From CAZFAI01 sp964516555 (lineage in GTDB: Bacteria; Patescibacteriota; Microgenomatia; UBA12405), in the NCBI GenBank assembly GCA_964516555.1, contig CAZFAI010000041.1, positions 1-6,304 of the forward strand: a stretch of DNA of 6,304 nt. Direction: 5' to 3'. How positions within the stretch are numbered: the stretch's first letter is position 1; the number at the start of each line of letters is the position of its first letter. The position numbers were made by a program, and so were the translations under genes. Below are positions 4,911 through 6,304 of this stretch, one piece after another. A model generated the notes under the pieces. That model saw only the letters and a list, made by a program, of their open reading frames with translations, was not told the DNA's origin and made no database searches.

Positions 4911-6304
4911 TTACTGGAAAGAAACAGCACCGTTGTTATAGATAGTTTTGACTTGTTGGTTGGTGAGAGCATAGTTATAAATACGGACGTCGTCGATTTG
5001 GCCATTAAAATTTTGATTATAAACCCTGCCAAAAGCGGACGCTGCACTGTAGTTTTTTATACCCAACCCTGAGTGGGATATATCTTTATCCAGTTTGCCG
5101 TTTATGTAGAATCTACATCCAACGCCACCTTCGATAACAAAAACAACGTGGACCCATTCGTTCGATGGAATGGATGAATTAGATTCAGGCCAGTAATTGA
5201 CATCACCGGCGATATCGCCGATCATCAACCTTAGCCGTCTACCACCAGCATTATCCCTGATTTGAAAGTAATGAAAACCGGCCATGTATTGAGCAAAACC
5301 GTTGGCGATTGTTCCAGATTCATATGATTTTAGCCAGAAACTTGAAGTTGACGAACCGTAAGAACCACCATAAAGCTCAGGATTGTTTAGACCTTTATTG
5401 TTGAGGCTTGCCTCGTCGTCTGTTCCATCAAAATAAATCGACGAATTTAATTTGCCAGAAGAACCATCACCCCAGGCAGTATCGGTGGTTTGGCAGGTGC
5501 CGGCAGAAGTTTGGGTACCGGAGGAGCCGACGGAGAGAGTCCCGTGGAGATTGTTGCCGGAGGAGTCATAGATGGTGGTTCCTTGACATTCATCCATTTT
5601 CCAATGGGCAACAGGGGCTCCTTGGTTATAGTCGTAGGCGATTTGAGCGGGAGTGCGTGCGTAGCTATAGAGGAGGACATTGTCGATTTTGCCGTTGAAA
5701 AAGCCAGACCAATCAGTTGTGTCGCGCCCAATATTGATGTTGTCAAAGTTACGTCCGGATGTTCCGATGGGGTTAGTTGCTTGGAATTGGCCATTAACGT
5801 AGAGATCAATTTTGGAGCCGTCATAAACACCAGTAATGAAATACCAAGTGTTAGAAGAGAAAGTTGTGGTGGAAGTTGCCGATTGATAAGAAAGAGCAGC
5901 ATTGGTTCTCATAAAAGAGATGGTATTATCCGTGTTCCAATTAAGGTATGTAGTGGCGTAGTCAGAGATAATTCTTTCCCGGGTGGTGTTGGGTCCGGTT
6001 TTATAAGCCCAGGCAGAGATAGTAAAGGGATCCGTGTTGATATCGGGTGAAAAGTTGGAGGAAACATAGTCATTCTGACCATCAAAACTAAGGGCAGCGC
6101 CGTTTCTTGCGGCGACCCAAGTAGGAGCGGAATTACCGACACCAAAAGCACCATGATTGTTATTGCCACTAGTATCAAAGGCAGTAGAGCCAATATTTTC
6201 TTCAAATTTCCATTCAGCTATAGGGGGATCACAGTGGGAAGTATCACCCGGGATACAGTAGTCAAGAGAAGTGGTAGTACCACCGATGTTTTGGGTAGAA
6301 GAAC
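4911..6304 (-). CDS. Secreted protein with two C-terminal LamG-like domains (N-terminus off window)
   Basis: The minus-strand frame is open from the right edge to TAA at 4911, giving 463 visible residues (numbered from 6302). The ATG at 5912 is internal: upstream codons continue the same domain, so the true start is beyond 6304. The first concanavalin A-like LamG domain spans about 28-225: IAEWKFEE (28), DTSGNNNHG, LSFDGQNDYVSS (72), WYFITGVYDG (153), LYVNGQ, FFNGKIDNVLLYSYARTPAQ (201). The second spans about 231-455: VAHWKMDECQG (231), DSSGNNLHG, IYFDGTDD (289), WVHVVFVIEG (383), FYINGK, FNGQIDDVRIYNYAL (432). Cys239 and Cys270 could form a disulfide. The protein ends at QVKTIYNNGAVSFQ just after the last strand, with no membrane or sorting helix, so anchoring must be N-terminal or absent. 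LamG-like domains commonly bind glycans or proteins. A role in attachment to host cells or polysaccharide is inference; no catalytic residues can be identified. Confidence 0.92.
   Translation of the reverse strand, partial: SSTQNIGGTTTSLDYCIPGDTSHCDPPIAEWKFEENIGSTAFDTSGNNNHGAFGVGNSAPTWVAARNGAALSFDGQNDYVSSNFSPDINTDPFTISAWAYKTGPNTTRERIISDYATTYLNWNTDNTISFMRTNAALSYQSATSTTTFSSNTWYFITGVYDGSKIDLYVNGQFQATNPIGTSGRNFDNINIGRDTTDWSGFFNGKIDNVLLYSYARTPAQIAYDYNQGAPVAHWKMDECQGTTIYDSSGNNLHGTLSVGSSGTQTSAGTCQTTDTAWGDGSSGKLNSSIYFDGTDDEASLNNKGLNNPELYGGSYGSSTSSFWLKSYESGTIANGFAQYMAGFHYFQIRDNAGGRRLRLMIGDIAGDVNYWPESNSSIPSNEWVHVVFVIEGGVGCRFYINGKLDKDISHSGLGIKNYSAASAFGRVYNQNFNGQIDDVRIYNYALTNQQVKTIYNNGAVSFQ

Noticed and set aside
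4911..5912. Calling the LamG protein as a complete 333-residue gene starting at the ATG at 5912
   Set aside because: The same frame stays open upstream to the window edge and encodes the missing first strands of the LamG domain (EWKFEE, LSFDGQNDY), so this ATG is an internal Met.
5408..6205. Plus frames 5408-5698 and 5490-6050, and minus frames 5447-5902 and 5909-6205
   Set aside because: They lie antisense or out of frame to a well-supported LamG domain protein. Translations are compositionally odd and show no domain.

Overview
The window looks like a piece of a Candidate Phyla Radiation (Patescibacteria) genome, most plausibly from the Microgenomates side. This is inferred from protein style and not proven. 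The grounds are AT-rich intergenic DNA, Lys/Asn-rich small proteins, very large Thr/Ser/Gly-rich secreted proteins, a type of LamG-repeat protein common in those genomes, and a one-domain Ig-like membrane protein. TGA is used as a stop (end of the gene at 2801), so the standard bacterial code fits. No tRNA, rRNA, CRISPR array, transposase or replication gene is visible.

Layout. (1) 1-2811, minus strand: the first 937 residues of a giant surface protein that runs off the left edge. It has a short cytoplasmic helical domain like the core-binding (SAM-like) domain of tyrosine recombinases, then one membrane segment, then a long beta-rich, phage-tail-fibre-like exterior. (2) 2801-3430, minus: a 209-residue protein with one complete and one partial recombinase-type SAM-like domain and no catalytic domain. 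Its end overlaps the start of the giant gene by 11 nt. A 65-bp palindromic element lies in frame near its 3' end. (3) 3447-3551, minus: a possible 34-residue one-pass membrane microprotein that begins this operon. (4) 3596-3646: a promoter with a perfect TTGACA -35 box embedded in a strong hairpin. (5) 3652-4105: a spacer with no convincing gene. (6) 4155-4571, plus: a small membrane-anchored Big_1-type Ig-domain protein with its own promoter and short leader. (7) 4572-4910: a gene-free convergent spacer. (8) 4911-6304, minus: the C-terminal 463 residues of a secreted protein with two LamG-like domains, whose start is beyond the right edge.

All recognisable genes concern the cell surface. The left operon (microprotein, SAM-like protein, membrane-anchored fibre) reads as one unit. 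The most unusual point is that a DNA-recombinase-type helical domain occurs in both of its larger proteins without any recombinase catalytic domain. In one of them it sits on the cytoplasmic side of a transmembrane fibre. I infer a cytoplasmic adaptor or anchoring role, or a possible link from surface protein to DNA. The sequence alone cannot tell these apart.
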